DNA of 64,000 nt from Arcobacter sp. (GCA_002869535.1 PKUK01000008.1:602351-666350); one strand, 5' to 3'. Positions 1 to 9,542 are shown, numbered from the stretch's first letter. Numbers and translations are program-made. Notes: generated by a model from the sequence alone, not told the origin.

Positions 1-1807
1 TATTACTCTCTTTTAATTTGTTTTTTTGCTCTTCTATTTTTCTGTTTTTAGAGAGTAACTCTTTTTGTCTATAACCTATTAAGAGTAAAATAACCAAAAA
101 GCCTAAAACTATTTTCCAAATTATAGAATAATCTATTCCACTATCAAACTTTACATTTACCCATTTATTATATATCTCATGTTTTTTATCTTCAGGAATA
201 TTTTTTATAATCTTATTAAAAATTTCCAATAAAGCTAAATCATCTTTTTGAATAGCAATACTTAAATCTAAGGAATCATCAAATTTCCCTGCAATTTTAA
301 GTTCACCTATAAAATCTTTTTGTATTTCATAACCAATAGCTGCTAGGCAATCAATAAAACCATAAACTTCACCCTTTGCAACTTTTTCTAGCCCCTCTTT
401 TACAGAATCTACTTCAATAATGTTTTCATATTTATATCTTCTCTTCAATAAATCAATTATTGCATAGCCCTTTACAACAGCTAACTTTTTTTTACCTATA
501 ATACTTTCTATATCTGGTATAAAAATCTCTTCATTTTTTGTCGCTATTACAAAATGAGAGGAAATATATGGTTTCGTGAAATTCGCGTACTCTTTTCTAT
601 TATTTGTTTCCATAGCTAAAGATAAAATATCACATTTTTTTGCTTTAAATTTTTCTAAACTTTCACTCCAAGTTTTTGTTTGAATTAAGTTTATTGGTCT
701 TTTTAATATAGCTTGAAAATAATCCATGTATTCTCTACTTATTCCTATATGTCTGCCATTTTCTATTTTTTCAAAAGGTAGCCAATTGGGATCAATACAT
801 ACATTGATTTTTCTTTTTTTAGTTAAATATTGTTTATCAGCATTAGTTAAAATATTATTAGATTTAAAATCTTTTGTATTAAACACGATATCATTGATAT
901 TTATATTTGGATGAAACTCTTTTAGTTTTGATAAAATATCTTTTATCAATTCATCCCTAATACTACCTATCTCATATAGATTTGGCATCATTAGTTTTTC
1001 TATTTCAAGTGCTTCAAAAAGTAAGGCATCTTTTGATTTTAATTTAGAGTATTTATTATAAATTATATCTACTAACTCTTTTTTATGATCAAAGGCATAT
1101 TTCCATCCTCTGTTTGTTGCTTCAATTATTCTCTTCATTTTGTCTTGATTTGATAAAGCATAATCTTTTAAAGCAAATAAATTCAAGCTAAAATTATACA
1201 TTCCATAATTTGCTGGAGTAATTACAGTATAAGGTACTTTTGATTTTTTGATTTTATATAATTCATTTGATAAATAAGCTGTCATAATGTCTACATTACC
1301 ATTTATAAAACTATCGGCGGAAAAGTCATGATTTCTTATCTCTTTAAAATCAGATTTTTTTATTTCAAATTTTTTAAGTAACTCAGATAGAATAGATTTA
1401 TCAAGCTGACTTTTTTCTGCCATAATTATTTTGTTCTTAAAATCATAGGGAGTAATAATATCTTGTTTTGCAACAAATACAAGTGCTGATTTTTTCATAT
1501 AATTAGCTAAAAGCATTAATGGCTTTTTTTCATCATAATATTCTAATAAAGATAAATCATAAACTCCAAAATCGGCTTTTTTATTTTTCACTTCATTTAT
1601 TACATTTATTTTATCTTCATATTCTCGTATCTCAACATCAAACCCAAGCTCTTTATAAAAACCTTTTTCATAAGCTGCAATAAACCCTGCATACTCAAAT
1701 TGATATTTCCAATTTAATTGAATAGAGACTTTTTCTAAATTTCTTGCATATAAAGCAGAAAAGAGAGATAAAAATAATATAAAAAGTAATTTAATTTGTT
1801 TTTGCAT
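1..1807 (-). CDS. Membrane sensor protein with NMT1-like and SBP_bac_3-like periplasmic domains (C-terminus beyond window)
   Basis: Reading the minus strand from an ATG at 1807 gives about 602 open codons that run off the left edge, so the protein is partial. It has a hydrophobic signal peptide (residues 1-20). An NMT1/SsuA-like binding domain follows: the segment QLNWKYQFEYAGFIAAYEKG near residues 34-53 is typical. A second bacterial solute-binding domain (SBP_bac_3-like, around CIDPNWLPFEK) starts near residue 320. One membrane helix (IIWKIVLGFLVILLLIGY) comes before a charged, probably coiled segment where the window ends. Family knowledge says such tandem binding domains belong to sensor kinases or GGDEF/EAL proteins, and the output domain lies outside the window. 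The ligand is unknown. The start is preceded by CTA and a weak ribosome site. No in-frame stop is present. Confidence 0.8.
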   Translation of the reverse strand, partial: MQKQIKLLFILFLSLFSALYARNLEKVSIQLNWKYQFEYAGFIAAYEKGFYKELGFDVEIREYEDKINVINEVKNKKADFGVYDLSLLEYYDEKKPLMLLANYMKKSALVFVAKQDIITPYDFKNKIIMAEKSQLDKSILSELLKKFEIKKSDFKEIRNHDFSADSFINGNVDIMTAYLSNELYKIKKSKVPYTVITPANYGMYNFSLNLFALKDYALSNQDKMKRIIEATNRGWKYAFDHKKELVDIIYNKYSKLKSKDALLFEALEIEKLMMPNLYEIGSIRDELIKDILSKLKEFHPNININDIVFNTKDFKSNNILTNADKQYLTKKRKINVCIDPNWLPFEKIENGRHIGISREYMDYFQAILKRPINLIQTKTWSESLEKFKAKKCDILSLAMETNNRKEYANFTKPYISSHFVIATKNEEIFIPDIESIIGKKKLAVVKGYAIIDLLKRRYKYENIIEVDSVKEGLEKVAKGEVYGFIDCLAAIGYEIQKDFIGELKIAGKFDDSLDLSIAIQKDDLALLEIFNKIIKNIPEDKKHEIYNKWVNVKFDSGIDYSIIWKIVLGFLVILLLIGYRQKELLSKNRKIEEQKNKLKESN

Positions 1808-1830
1808 TAGATATTCTAGTGAATTTAAAC

Positions 1831-2718
1831 TTAAAGATATTTGTTTATATATCGTTTTATCATACTTTCATTACCCAATATTCCGCCTTGGTGTATATAT
1901 ATGATATCATCATCTTGAAAGTAATCTGATGATATCAAATTTAGCCAACCCAAACTATCATAAAGTAAGTCAAACTCTATATTAGTATCTTTTAAAAGTT
2001 CTAATTGTATTTCATAAAACTCTTTGTAAAGTTTTCCAAAGTGATACTTCTTTTTATTTTTTAATATGGTTGGGTGTTGTGTTTCATCGCAGTTTAGTTG
2101 TAAAAACTGTTTTTTAAGATACTCTTCATCTCCAACACATGCACAGGTTATCACTTCATGATTTAGATGTTTTTGTAAAAATAAGGCAGTAGTCCCTGTA
2201 CCACTTGGTAAAAATACTTTTAAATTCTCTTTTTTATTCTCTTTTGCCCATTTGTTTATCTCATTTGCTAAAATTTGGATTCCATATTCAGCCTCTTTTA
2301 CTCTACCACCCTCTTCTATATAAATATACTCTTCTTCACTTTTTAAGATATGGTTTTCTATATACTCTTGCGTTGATAATTCATTTTGATTAAGTTCTAT
2401 TATATTTGCACCATTATTTAAGGCCTCTTTATAGTTTCCTTGAAGATTCTCTTTTAGATATGTAGCTATGTGAGAGACATAAAAATCAAGTTTTACATTT
2501 TTTATTTTTGCTAAAACTGATAGGGAATACAAAGAGTTTGCTTGGGCAGAACCAAAAGATATAATTTTTTTAATACCTTTAAAATCATGCTTTAAAAAAT
2601 AGTAAAACTTTCTAGCTTTATTGCCTGAAAAATCAATATCAAGTAAATCATCTCTTTTTATAAATATTTGACGATTTTTAAAATTTATTGTACTTATGGG
2701 TGAGTTTATGTATTTCAT
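1831..2718 (-). CDS. PLP-dependent ACC deaminase/D-cysteine desulfhydrase family protein
   Basis: The 295-residue protein belongs to the fold-type II PLP enzymes. FSGNKARKF near residues 30-38 carries the probable Schiff-base lysine (K34), and SGTGTTALF is a glycine-rich phosphate-binding loop. Relatives deaminate 1-aminocyclopropane-1-carboxylate or desulfhydrate D-cysteine; which substrate applies here cannot be read from sequence. An upstream in-frame ATG at 2787 would add 23 residues, but that stretch overlaps the divergent exbB start and looks non-conserved. I therefore chose the ATG at 2718, where the family-like sequence MKYINSPIS begins. The gene is divergent from exbB, with about 43 bp between the starts. 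Confidence 0.75.
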   Translation of the reverse strand: MKYINSPISTINFKNRQIFIKRDDLLDIDFSGNKARKFYYFLKHDFKGIKKIISFGSAQANSLYSLSVLAKIKNVKLDFYVSHIATYLKENLQGNYKEALNNGANIIELNQNELSTQEYIENHILKSEEEYIYIEEGGRVKEAEYGIQILANEINKWAKENKKENLKVFLPSGTGTTALFLQKHLNHEVITCACVGDEEYLKKQFLQLNCDETQHPTILKNKKKYHFGKLYKEFYEIQLELLKDTNIEFDLLYDSLGWLNLISSDYFQDDDIIYIHQGGILGNESMIKRYINKYL

Positions 2719-2761
2719 TAAACTTATTATACTAAAATAACAAAAAAAATTGGAGTATTCT

Positions 2762-3238
2762 ATGGATTTAATGCAATATGTTGACAAGGGTGGAATTATT
2801 GTTTATATTCTTATTTTTTTAAACATTATAGGATTTACAATTATTATTTGGAAATTTTTAACACTACCCCGAAAAAATGCAATGGTAAAAAAAGTAAGAG
2901 ACAAAGTTAATACTCAAAATGGCCTTACAATATATGCTCAAATAGAATATTAAGTAAAAAAACTAGAAACAGGTTTAACTTATGTGAAGAACATAGCTTC
3001 TGTAGCGCCACTTTTAGGTCTACTTGGTACTGTTTATGGAGTATTTAAATCTTTTGAATCAATTACTAAAAATGGATTAGGAGATCCAAGTATCTTTTCT
3101 AATGGTATTTCAATAGCTCTTATTACTACAATTGCCGGGCTTATTGTTGCTATTCCACATCATATAGCTTATAACCACTTTATCTCACAAATTGATGCCA
3201 TAGAGTTAAAAGCAAAAAAAGAGATTATTGCAGCATGA
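2762..3238 (+). pseudogene. exbB: ExbB/TolQ-type proton channel subunit with in-frame TAA
   Basis: The frame encodes a short MotA/TolQ/ExbB protein of 158 codon positions. It has an N-terminal helix (VYILIFLNIIGFTIIIW) and the family core SVAPLLGLLGTVYGVF, followed by a C-terminal helix. ExbB with ExbD forms the inner-membrane proton channel that energises TonB-dependent uptake. The ATG at 2762 has GGAG 8 nt upstream; a TTG at 2750 is the alternative. A TAA at 2951-2953 interrupts the frame between IEY and VKKLETGL. Homologues read straight through here, often with Glu, so GAA to TAA is likely (inference). The stop codon overlaps the ATG of exbD (ATGA). If it is not suppressed, only 63 residues would be made. 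Confidence 0.8.
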
Positions 3239-3627
3239 AAAGAAGAGAGAGTTTAGGTATAGACTTAACCCCTGTTATTGATGTAGTTTTTATCTTACTA
3301 ATATTTTTTATTGTAACTTCAGTATTTAAAAAAGAGGAGTTAGCTTTAGTATTGGACTTACCAAAATCTAGTGCAAAAGAATCTGAAGTATCCAAAGATG
3401 ATATTTTCATAGAACTCTCACCTACGAAACTAGCCATAAAAGGAATAGAGGTATCTTTTGAGTCTTTAGAAGATAACTTAAAAGAAGTAAAAGATAAAAC
3501 AAAACCTTTAATAGTAAGAATTGACGAAAAAGTTGAATACAAAAGAGTAGTAAAAGTTTTGGATTTACTACAAAAATATGACTTGAACAATTTAGCTTTA
3601 ATCACAGAAAAAGAAGAATCTAATTAA
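3235..3627 (+). CDS. exbD: ExbD/TolR biopolymer transport protein
   Basis: The 130-residue protein has a short basic N-terminus and one membrane helix containing LTPVIDVVFILLIFFIVTS. This is the ExbD signature, with the proton-path aspartate in VIDVVF. A periplasmic domain follows. It partners ExbB in TonB energisation at the inner membrane. It overlaps the exbB stop by 4 nt (ATGA), so the two are translationally coupled. The stop inside exbB could therefore also lower ExbD synthesis. No tonB gene is seen beside it. TonB-dependent receptor substrate exists elsewhere in the window (22-24 kb), but a link is only inference. Confidence 0.88.
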   Translation: MKRRESLGIDLTPVIDVVFILLIFFIVTSVFKKEELALVLDLPKSSAKESEVSKDDIFIELSPTKLAIKGIEVSFESLEDNLKEVKDKTKPLIVRIDEKVEYKRVVKVLDLLQKYDLNNLALITEKEESN

Positions 3628-3698
3628 TAAAATTATTTATTTATAGTAAATTAAAAAATAGTTCGATACAATGGTCTTTTTTATAAAAAAGGTTTGTT

Positions 3699-5126
3699 AT
3701 GTTTAAAAACTATAAAGATGAAATGATTCTTATTTTATTAGTTATACTTATTTCTCCTCTTTTAATTTATCTAGATTTATTTGATTTGATTTATAACTTT
3801 ACCCGTAGCCATGAAGAGTATCAATTAGATGAATACTTTATTATTTTTATATCTATTTTGATTGCTCTATCCCTATACTCATTTAAAAAAGTAAAAGATT
3901 TAAATAATATAAAAAAAGAACTTATTCTAAATCATGAAACCGATTCCCTCACTTCTTTAAAAAATAGAACTGCCTTTTTACAATATAATGAAAATATATA
4001 CAAATACGTAGTACTACTAAATATAATTGATTTTTCAGTATTTAATAAATATTTAGGGTTTAGAAAAGCTGATAAACTTCTAATATTGGTTGCCAATGAA
4101 CTTAAAAGTATAGTAAAAGAAAATACAAATGAAGAACTTTTTAGAATATATGGGGATGAGTTTGCTTTCTACTCTAATAATAGTAACATTATAGAATTAT
4201 TAAGAACTATTAAATTAACATTTGAGGAAAAACATTTTACCCTAGATAATTATGAATTTACAATTCACTTAAATCTTGCATACTCAAGTACATATCCCAA
4301 ATATCTCACGGCAGTATCTGCTTTACATTTTGCTCGAAACTCTATTCATAAAAGTATATATAATTATACAGAAGAGTTAGATGCAAAATCAGACTCACTA
4401 AAGATGCTACATACTCTTAAAGAAGGATTTACTACTAATAATGTAATTCCAGTTTATCAAGCCATATATGACAATACAAACAAAACCACGTACAAATATG
4501 AAGCACTAGTTAGAATAAAACAAGAAGATAACTTGATTAGTCCTTATCTTTTTATTGATGTTGCTAAAAAATTTAAACTTTACCACAAGATAACAGAAGA
4601 GATTTTAAAGCATACATTTGAAGACTTTAAAAATATCTCAGATGAGTTTTCAATAAATCTATCTTATATTGATATTATAAATGCCAATACAAACAAATAT
4701 ATTTTTAAAATGTTTGAGTCTTATCCCCAAGTTGCAAAACGTTTAACAATTGAATTTTTAGAAACAGAAAATATTATGAATTATGAAATTTTAATTCAAT
4801 TTACAGAACAAATAAGAAAATTTGGTGCAAAAATAGCGATAGATGATTTTGGTTCTGGGTATTCAAACTGGAACAATGTGCTAAAACTTAGACCTGATTT
4901 TATTAAAATAGATGGGAGTCTTATTCAAAACCTTCTAAACAATCAAGATAATATAAATATCATAAAACTAATTGTTGAATTCTCTAAAATAAATAATATA
5001 AAAACAATCGCAGAATTTGTTGATAATGATAAATTAGCAGAGCTAATTATAGAGTTAGGAATAGATTATTCACAAGGATATCTTTATGCTCAACCTAAAG
5101 AAAAACATTTAATATGGAATAATTAA
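3699..5126 (+). CDS. GGDEF-EAL domain cyclic-di-GMP protein
   Basis: The 475-residue inner-membrane protein has two N-terminal helices (about residues 8-25 and 46-62). A GGDEF domain follows, whose active-site motif reads RIYGDEF rather than GGDEF, so cyclase activity is doubtful. The EAL domain from about residue 240 keeps YEALVR, the metal-binding AIDDFGSGYS, IKIDGSLI and QGYLYAQP, and so looks catalytically competent. The protein probably hydrolyses cyclic-di-GMP, with the GGDEF half acting as a GTP-sensing or regulatory module. That reading is inference from motif conservation. The gene is monocistronic and follows exbD after about 70 bp. Confidence 0.85.
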   Translation: MFKNYKDEMILILLVILISPLLIYLDLFDLIYNFTRSHEEYQLDEYFIIFISILIALSLYSFKKVKDLNNIKKELILNHETDSLTSLKNRTAFLQYNENIYKYVVLLNIIDFSVFNKYLGFRKADKLLILVANELKSIVKENTNEELFRIYGDEFAFYSNNSNIIELLRTIKLTFEEKHFTLDNYEFTIHLNLAYSSTYPKYLTAVSALHFARNSIHKSIYNYTEELDAKSDSLKMLHTLKEGFTTNNVIPVYQAIYDNTNKTTYKYEALVRIKQEDNLISPYLFIDVAKKFKLYHKITEEILKHTFEDFKNISDEFSINLSYIDIINANTNKYIFKMFESYPQVAKRLTIEFLETENIMNYEILIQFTEQIRKFGAKIAIDDFGSGYSNWNNVLKLRPDFIKIDGSLIQNLLNNQDNINIIKLIVEFSKINNIKTIAEFVDNDKLAELIIELGIDYSQGYLYAQPKEKHLIWNN

Positions 5127-5275
5127 AAGTAGAAAGCAAGCATAAAAGTCAACAATGTAAGTTCTAAAACTAAAGCTATTAATGTACAAAAAACTTTTGA
5201 AAATAGCACATTTTTAGCTTGTATTAGAATACTATATCATCTTAAAGTATTAGTGGAATAGTTTAGATTATGAGG

Positions 5276-5360
5276 TGGTACCGCTAGTCGGACTTGAACC
5301 GACAAGACCGAGGTCACCGGATTTTGAATCCGACGTGTTTACCAGTTTCACCATAGCGGC
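5276..5360 (-). tRNA. tRNA-Leu (CAA anticodon)
   Basis: The minus strand folds as an 85-nt cloverleaf: acceptor GCCGCTA pairs with TAGCGGT, the T-arm is GTCGGTTCAAGTCCGAC, and the anticodon loop TTCAAAA gives CAA. The extended variable arm expected of tRNA-Leu and an encoded CCA end are present. It lies about 50 nt downstream of fba on the same strand. The 149 bp between it and the GGDEF-EAL gene (5127-5275) show nothing else I can name. Confidence 0.95.
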
Positions 5361-5366
5361 ACACAA

Positions 5367-5384
5367 ACTAGTTTAAAAACTAGT
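5367..5384 (-). other. Small inverted repeat between fba and tRNA-Leu
   Basis: ACTAGTTT and AAACTAGT form 8-bp arms with a 2-nt loop directly before the tRNA 5' end on the minus strand. It may be a processing or weak termination hairpin separating fba mRNA from the tRNA. There is no clear T-run, so the role is uncertain. Confidence 0.35.
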
Positions 5385-5407
5385 CTGGAATCATAGTGAG
5401 TTTATGA

Positions 5408-6475
5408 TTAATTTTTGTTTAATGCTTGTAAATCTGAATAGGCAACTTCAAGTCTTGCAATCATTGTTTCCATTCCAGCTCTTAGCCATTTTCTAGGGTC
5501 ATAGTAAGATTTATTTGGTTTATCTTCACCGTCTGGATTACCGATTTGTCCTTGTAGATAGTCATGGTTTTTAGCTTCAAAAGCTCTTACCCCATCCCAA
5601 AATGCCCATTGAGTATCTGTATCAATATTCATTTTAATAACACCATAATCAATAGCTTCTCTTATCTCTTCTAATGCAGAACCAGAACCACCATGGAAAA
5701 CAAAATTTATTGATTTTGCAGGGATATTGTGTTTTTGCGAAATATATTTTTGAGAGTTATCTAAAATCTTAGGACTTAAAGAGACATTTCCTGGTTTATA
5801 TACTCCGTGTACATTTCCAAAAGATGCAGCAATAGTAAAGTTAGGTGATACCTCTTTTAATTGCTCATAAGCATAACAAACTTCTTCTGGCTGTGTATAA
5901 AGTAGTGCGTTGTCAATATCACTATTATCAACACCATCTTCTTCTCCACCTGTAATTCCAAGCTCTATTTCTATCATCATATTAATAGTTTTCATTCTTT
6001 TGAAATATTTTACACAAGTGCTGATATTTTCTTCTAAACTCTCTTCTGAAAGATCAAGCATATGAGAAGTAAAAAGAGGTTTACCATGCTTAGAATAAAA
6101 AGATTCGCCAGCTTCAATTAAGCCATCAATCCAAGGTAAAAGTTTTCTAGCAGCATGATCAGTATGTAAAATAACAGGTACTTTATAAGCTTCTGCTAAA
6201 GCATGTACATGCATAGCTCCTGAAATTGCTCCATAAATTGCTGCATTTGGATCTTTTAAACCTTTTCCTGCAAAAAAACCAGCTCCACCATTTGAAAATT
6301 GAATAATGATTGGTGAATTAACTTTTGCAGCAGCTTCTAAAACTGCATTAACTGAATCAGTACCTACAACATTTACAGCAGGTATTGCAAAAGAGTTTTC
6401 CTTTGCATATTCAAAAAGCTTGTGTGCTTCACTTCCACTTAATACACCTGGCTTAACAATATTTAAAACTGACAA
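5408..6475 (-). CDS. fba: Class II fructose-bisphosphate aldolase
   Basis: The 355-residue cytosolic enzyme interconverts fructose-1,6-bisphosphate with DHAP and glyceraldehyde-3-phosphate, mainly in gluconeogenesis in these bacteria. Zinc-site histidines are in VILHTDHAARK. The segment EIELGITGGEEDGVD and the phosphate loop FHGGSGSALEEI are class II signatures. The start is a TTG at 6475-6473, matching the family's N-terminus (MxVLxIVKPG). An ATG 4 nt upstream of it, between the GGAG ribosome site and the TTG, is out of frame and ends after five codons. It follows the PpiC gene by 13 nt, the same pairing as peb4-fba in Campylobacter, so the two are co-transcribed. Confidence 0.95.
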   Translation of the reverse strand: MSVLNIVKPGVLSGSEAHKLFEYAKENSFAIPAVNVVGTDSVNAVLEAAAKVNSPIIIQFSNGGAGFFAGKGLKDPNAAIYGAISGAMHVHALAEAYKVPVILHTDHAARKLLPWIDGLIEAGESFYSKHGKPLFTSHMLDLSEESLEENISTCVKYFKRMKTINMMIEIELGITGGEEDGVDNSDIDNALLYTQPEEVCYAYEQLKEVSPNFTIAASFGNVHGVYKPGNVSLSPKILDNSQKYISQKHNIPAKSINFVFHGGSGSALEEIREAIDYGVIKMNIDTDTQWAFWDGVRAFEAKNHDYLQGQIGNPDGEDKPNKSYYDPRKWLRAGMETMIARLEVAYSDLQALNKN

Positions 6476-6488
6476 TTCATTCTCCTAG

Positions 6489-7298
6489 TTATTTGATTAC
6501 TATTTTAGCATCTTTTTTTAAGTTCTCAACTTCTTCTTTTATGATTTTTCCATATTTTTCTTGAACAATTAGTTGAGCTATTTTAGCTTTTACTTTTTCA
6601 AAAGGTAATGTTTGAGCTACCTCTTTATTTTCTAAATAAATAACATGGTAACCAAATTGTGTTTTAACAGGAGTTTTTGTATATTCACCTTTTTTAAGCT
6701 TCATTGCAGCATCTGAAAATTCTGGTACCATTTGCTTAGCTTGGAATTTACCTAAATACCCACCCTTTTCTTTTGTTGGTCCTATTGAGAATTTTTTTGC
6801 TAACTCTTCAAAAGAGCCTTTCTTATTTTTTGCAATTTCAAGTTTTGAAATTATATCTTTTGCTTCAGCTTCAGTTTTTAATAAAATATGTCTTGCTTCT
6901 AATGTATCAGGTGTTTTGAACTTATATTTGTTTTTATCATAAAATGATTTTTGTTCAGCTTCACTTGCTTTTACTTTTACAAACTCTTTTTGCATCCATA
7001 ATTCTAATGCTAAATATTCTTTGATTTTGTCTAAAGCTTCTTTATATTTTGCATCTTTTTCAATGCCACTTTTCATCGCTTTTTGTGTTAAAAGTGTTTT
7101 TTCAATTAGTTGTTGAATAACTTTATCTTTTGACTCTTTTGGAAGTGCTTCAAATTGAACATTTTGACCTCTTAAAAGTTGAGCAACGTCTTTAGTAGTT
7201 ATCTCTTCTCCATTTACAGATGCAAAAGTTTCAGCTGCGCTTAAAGTAGAAGCTGTCAATGCTAAAGCTGTTACAACACTTAAAATTGTTTTTCTCAT
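6489..7298 (-). CDS. Periplasmic SurA/PpiC-type peptidyl-prolyl isomerase (Peb4/CBF2 type)
   Basis: The 269-residue protein has a cleavable signal peptide (MRKTILSVVTALALTASTLS, cut near AAA-E). A SurA-like N-terminal chaperone region comes next, then a parvulin domain at about residues 130-235 (LEARHILLKTEAEA to FGYHVIYLENKE). Homologues such as Campylobacter Peb4 assist outer-membrane protein folding in the periplasm. AAGGATATT before the ATG is a good ribosome site. fba follows immediately, as in Campylobacter, which supports orthology. Confidence 0.9.
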   Translation of the reverse strand: MRKTILSVVTALALTASTLSAAETFASVNGEEITTKDVAQLLRGQNVQFEALPKESKDKVIQQLIEKTLLTQKAMKSGIEKDAKYKEALDKIKEYLALELWMQKEFVKVKASEAEQKSFYDKNKYKFKTPDTLEARHILLKTEAEAKDIISKLEIAKNKKGSFEELAKKFSIGPTKEKGGYLGKFQAKQMVPEFSDAAMKLKKGEYTKTPVKTQFGYHVIYLENKEVAQTLPFEKVKAKIAQLIVQEKYGKIIKEEVENLKKDAKIVIK

Positions 7299-7454
7299 CT
7301 AATATCCTTAAATTTGTTATAGTAAGTATTTTACCTAGTTTTTATTAATAAAGAGTTAATCATCTTGTAAGACTATTTTACAATAACTTATATGAAACAT
7401 TGAGAAATTTTGATATTTAGCTTAAAAACCCTTTAAATTTGCAATAATTTATGA

Positions 7455-7490
7455 TATAATTCGCGAAAATTAAATTAAACTTAAGTTTAA
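7455..7490 (+). promoter_or_regulatory. -10 box and 16-bp palindrome before the two-component operon
   Basis: TATAAT at 7455-7460, preceded by TGA, is a good -10 element. It would start transcription near 7467. A perfect palindrome, TTAAACTTAAGTTTAA, occupies 7475-7490, just downstream of that start and 23 bp before the response-regulator ATG. It may be an autoregulatory operator or an RNA hairpin; the function is inferred. Confidence 0.45.
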
Positions 7491-7512
7491 CATATGAAAT
7501 TAAGGGATGTAA

Positions 7513-8199
7513 ATGCGAATATTGATCATTGAAGATGAAATAACACTTAACAGAACACTGCAAGAGGGATTAACTGATTTTGGTTACCAAGTAGATGCAG
7601 CAGAAAACTATAAAGATGCAGAATATTTTATAGATATTAGAAACTATGATTTAGTATTAACTGATTGGATGTTACCAGATGGTGATGGTATTGAATTATG
7701 TAAAATCGTAAAAAATAGAAGTAGCAGAACTGCAGTTGTAATTATCTCAGCAAGAGATGATAAAGATAGTGAAATCGAAGCATTAAAATCAGGAGCTGAT
7801 GATTATATTAAAAAGCCATTTGATTTTGATATTTTACTTGCAAGAATTGAAGCAAGATTAAGATTTGGTGGAACAAATGTAATTGAGATTGATGAATTAT
7901 CAATTAATCCTGATGAAGAAAAAATTCTTTATGCTGGTGAAGAGATTGAATTAAAAGGTAAACCTTTTGAAGTTTTAACTCACCTTGCAAGACATAGAGA
8001 TCAAATCGTTTCAAAAGAACAATTACTTGATGCTATTTGGGAAGAGCCAGAATTAGTTACTCCAAATGTAATTGAAGTTGCAATTAACCAAATTAGACAA
8101 AAAATGGATAAACCATTAAATATCTCTACTATTGAAACAATCAGAAGAAGAGGTTATAGATTCTGTTATCCAAATACAGATGAAGAAACTACTGTATAA
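7513..8199 (+). CDS. OmpR/PhoB-family response regulator
   Basis: The 228-residue protein has an N-terminal receiver with the acidic pocket IIEDE, the phospho-acceptor Asp51 in LVLTDWMLPDGDG and the lysine in DDYIKKPFDF. Its C-terminal winged-helix DNA-binding domain ends in the typical IETIRRRGYRF. It is phosphorylated by the histidine kinase encoded 17 bp downstream and acts as a transcription factor. The regulated genes are unknown. A palindrome in the leader (7475-7490) could be its own operator. Confidence 0.9.
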   Translation: MRILIIEDEITLNRTLQEGLTDFGYQVDAAENYKDAEYFIDIRNYDLVLTDWMLPDGDGIELCKIVKNRSSRTAVVIISARDDKDSEIEALKSGADDYIKKPFDFDILLARIEARLRFGGTNVIEIDELSINPDEEKILYAGEEIELKGKPFEVLTHLARHRDQIVSKEQLLDAIWEEPELVTPNVIEVAINQIRQKMDKPLNISTIETIRRRGYRFCYPNTDEETTV

Positions 8200-8216
8200 T
8201 TAGGAACTATTAAAAA

Positions 8217-9542
8217 GTGAACTTTAAAAGCATTTATAAACAGTTTTACCAAAAACTTATAATTGCTACTTCACTTTTTATTATTACAATCTCATTTTTA
8301 TTTTATGGCTATACAAAAGCCACTATCTACGAAGGTATCAAAGAGAGTCTTTTCAATGATGCAAAAATAATCTACCAAATAAGTATCAATAATGAATCAA
8401 CTGAAGATTACTTTAATATAATTACAAACTCTGGAATTATAGTTGATATTATTACAATGGAAAATCTCACCGAAGTTCAATATAAAGATTATAAACAAGG
8501 CGATGACTATTTTATAGAAATCCTATATCCATTTGATGTCAAAAACCACAAGTTTATTAAAATAATCAAAAATGTAAACTATGCAATTGCTATGCTAAAT
8601 AAGATATTCAATAATGTAATCTTGCTTTCTATTGGTGGCTTAATAATGGTTGTGCTATATGCGTTTACTGTATCTAAAACACTTTTGCGTCCTATTATTC
8701 AAATCACTGATAAATTATCAAATATGGATGAAAACTATCTTACTAAGATTGATAAAAGTAATTTACCAATAGAGTTCCATGCCCTTGCAAACTCAATCAA
8801 TAAACTTACAAATAGAATTCAAACCTTTGTAATGTTTAAAAAAGAGCTTTTTGTAGGTGCTGCCCATGAGCTTAAAACACCTCTTGCAGTAATGAAATTG
8901 AAAAATGAAGTAACCCTAATGAAACAAAGAGAGCCAGAAAAGTATCAAGATACTTTAAAACTCAATATCCAACAAATAAACGATATGAATAAAATGATAT
9001 CTTCTATTTTAGATATAGGAAGACAAGAGGGAGCTCAATTTGAAAAAGCAGAAGAGTTAGATTTAGTTCAATATATGAAAATAAAAGCAAATGATTTTAG
9101 AATGTTAAGTGCTGAGAAAAAAATCACAATAACATATTATGCAAGTGTAAATAACTTTTTTACTTCTATTCAACCTACACTATTAAATCAAGTTATTCAA
9201 AACTTTATGCAAAATGCCATTAAATTTACTCCTGTGGATAAAAGCATAGCGATTGTCTTAGATAGAATTAATGACAAAGCTGTATTAACAATAACTGATG
9301 AAGGCATAGGAATTGATGAATCACTAGATTTATTTGCTCCATTTAAGAGATTTGGAGAAGAAGGTGGCGCAGGACTTGGACTATTTTTAGCAAAAAATGC
9401 TGCTGATTCACTAGGAGCAACAATCAGTTTAAAAAATAGAACAGATGGCAACAGTGGGACTGTTGCAAAAATTGAACTCCTGAACAATCCACACTTAAAA
9501 GCTCTTAGTAAAGTTAAAAAAGACTCGCGTGCTCTATTTTAG
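8217..9542 (+). CDS. Sensor histidine kinase
   Basis: The 441-residue inner-membrane kinase has helices near residues 13-32 and 137-158 that flank a small periplasmic domain of roughly 100 residues. A HAMP-like linker, an H-box VGAAHELKTPLAVMK (phosphorylated His near 217), an N-box QNFMQNAIKFTP and G-boxes DEGIGIDE and GGAGLGLFLAK follow. The start is GTG at 8217. It pairs with the upstream response regulator. The signal sensed cannot be read from sequence. Its 3' end overlaps the convergent CoA-binding gene by 29 bp. Confidence 0.9.
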   Translation: MNFKSIYKQFYQKLIIATSLFIITISFLFYGYTKATIYEGIKESLFNDAKIIYQISINNESTEDYFNIITNSGIIVDIITMENLTEVQYKDYKQGDDYFIEILYPFDVKNHKFIKIIKNVNYAIAMLNKIFNNVILLSIGGLIMVVLYAFTVSKTLLRPIIQITDKLSNMDENYLTKIDKSNLPIEFHALANSINKLTNRIQTFVMFKKELFVGAAHELKTPLAVMKLKNEVTLMKQREPEKYQDTLKLNIQQINDMNKMISSILDIGRQEGAQFEKAEELDLVQYMKIKANDFRMLSAEKKITITYYASVNNFFTSIQPTLLNQVIQNFMQNAIKFTPVDKSIAIVLDRINDKAVLTITDEGIGIDESLDLFAPFKRFGEEGGAGLGLFLAKNAADSLGATISLKNRTDGNSGTVAKIELLNNPHLKALSKVKKDSRALF

